DNA of 15,261 nt. Source: CAZRAL01 sp964598005 (GTDB lineage: Bacteria > Pseudomonadota > Gammaproteobacteria > Burkholderiales > Usitatibacteraceae). The notes beneath the pieces were generated by a model. That model was not told the origin of the DNA, searched no databases, and saw only the letters and a program-made list of their open reading frames with translations. The position numbers and the translations under genes are program-made. Below are positions 15,111-15,261 of this stretch, in pieces. How positions within the stretch are numbered: the stretch's first letter is position 1; every line of letters begins with the position of its first letter. The stretch spans positions 1-15,261 of the forward strand of contig CAZRAL010000061.1 of the NCBI GenBank assembly GCA_964598005.1, written 5' to 3'.

Positions 15111-15261
15111 GGAACCTCTGAATAAGTCCCACATGGCCGCGCGCTCGATTTTCCGGGATGGGATGCAAGGTGCGGTGCGCAGCGAATGGCCAGCAGCCGC
15201 GAAGGGGGTAGCAGGCTCCGCGCACGAAGTGCGTGGAGGCGACCCCGTAGCGGAACATTTA
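15111..15261. mobile_element. Putative mobile-element terminus, cut by window end
   Basis: From GGAACCTCTGAATAAGT (15111) onward the sequence becomes GC-rich, unlike the AT-rich text before it. The start resembles the terminal inverted repeat of IS5-type elements, and TTAA immediately before it would fit the YTAR-type target such elements use. A hairpin CTCCGCGCAC (15216-15225)/GTGCGTGGAG (15229-15238, one G-T pair, loop GAA) lies inside, bracketed by GGGGGT and ACCCC. No transposase frame is visible before the edge. Family assignment is a tentative judgement from memory. Confidence 0.4.

Noticed and set aside
15067..15258. Minus-strand 63-codon frame at the right edge
   Set aside because: It crosses the abrupt composition change at the putative element end and has no recognisable domain.

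Overview
The window looks like a chromosomal stretch of a betaproteobacterium, probably Nitrosomonadales-like, with roughly half G+C. The evidence is the gene set and order: pilS-pilR preceded by a PP0621-type small protein, fpr, tRNA-Pro, ispB divergent from rplU-rpmA, then obgE, proB, rppH and proS. The genus is inferred from style only and is not proven.

Layout. Bases 1-203 hold no convincing gene. They do contain a strongly structured element: a perfect 15-bp inverted repeat at 57-71/175-189 encloses further helices, and a T-rich tract follows. This is a candidate small RNA. On the minus strand (204-3463) lies a PP0621-family small membrane protein, then the PilS sensor kinase and the PilR sigma-54 activator, which overlap by ATGA. 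The minus strand continues upstream with ferredoxin-NADP reductase (fpr), an intrinsic terminator, tRNA-Pro(CGG) and ispB. A divergent region carries a near-consensus sigma-70 promoter for rplU-rpmA, which end at a strong terminator. Next come a LysE/RhtB exporter, obgE and proB on the plus strand, then a Yip1-family membrane protein and a bidirectional terminator facing rppH. proS is divergent from rppH.

Accessory end. After proS the text changes from housekeeping to accessory. A decayed integrase-core transposase fragment (12432-12650) is followed by a repeat-rich intergenic stretch. Then comes a translationally coupled pair: an H-NOX haem nitric-oxide sensor and a GGDEF-EAL protein with both catalytic motifs and the c-di-GMP inhibition site present. 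The window ends in what looks like the terminus of a second mobile element, beginning near 15111.

How the genes work together. rplU, rpmA and obgE serve ribosome assembly. proB and proS serve proline synthesis and use, with a tRNA-Pro nearby. ispB makes the ubiquinone side chain. PilSR controls type IV pilus genes located elsewhere. The H-NOX/GGDEF-EAL pair probably converts nitric oxide level into c-di-GMP, which affects surface attachment. Most of this is established biology. The points most worth a second look are the 5'-end structured element, the H-NOX islet between mobile-element traces with its unusual upstream repeats, and several unassigned palindromes.
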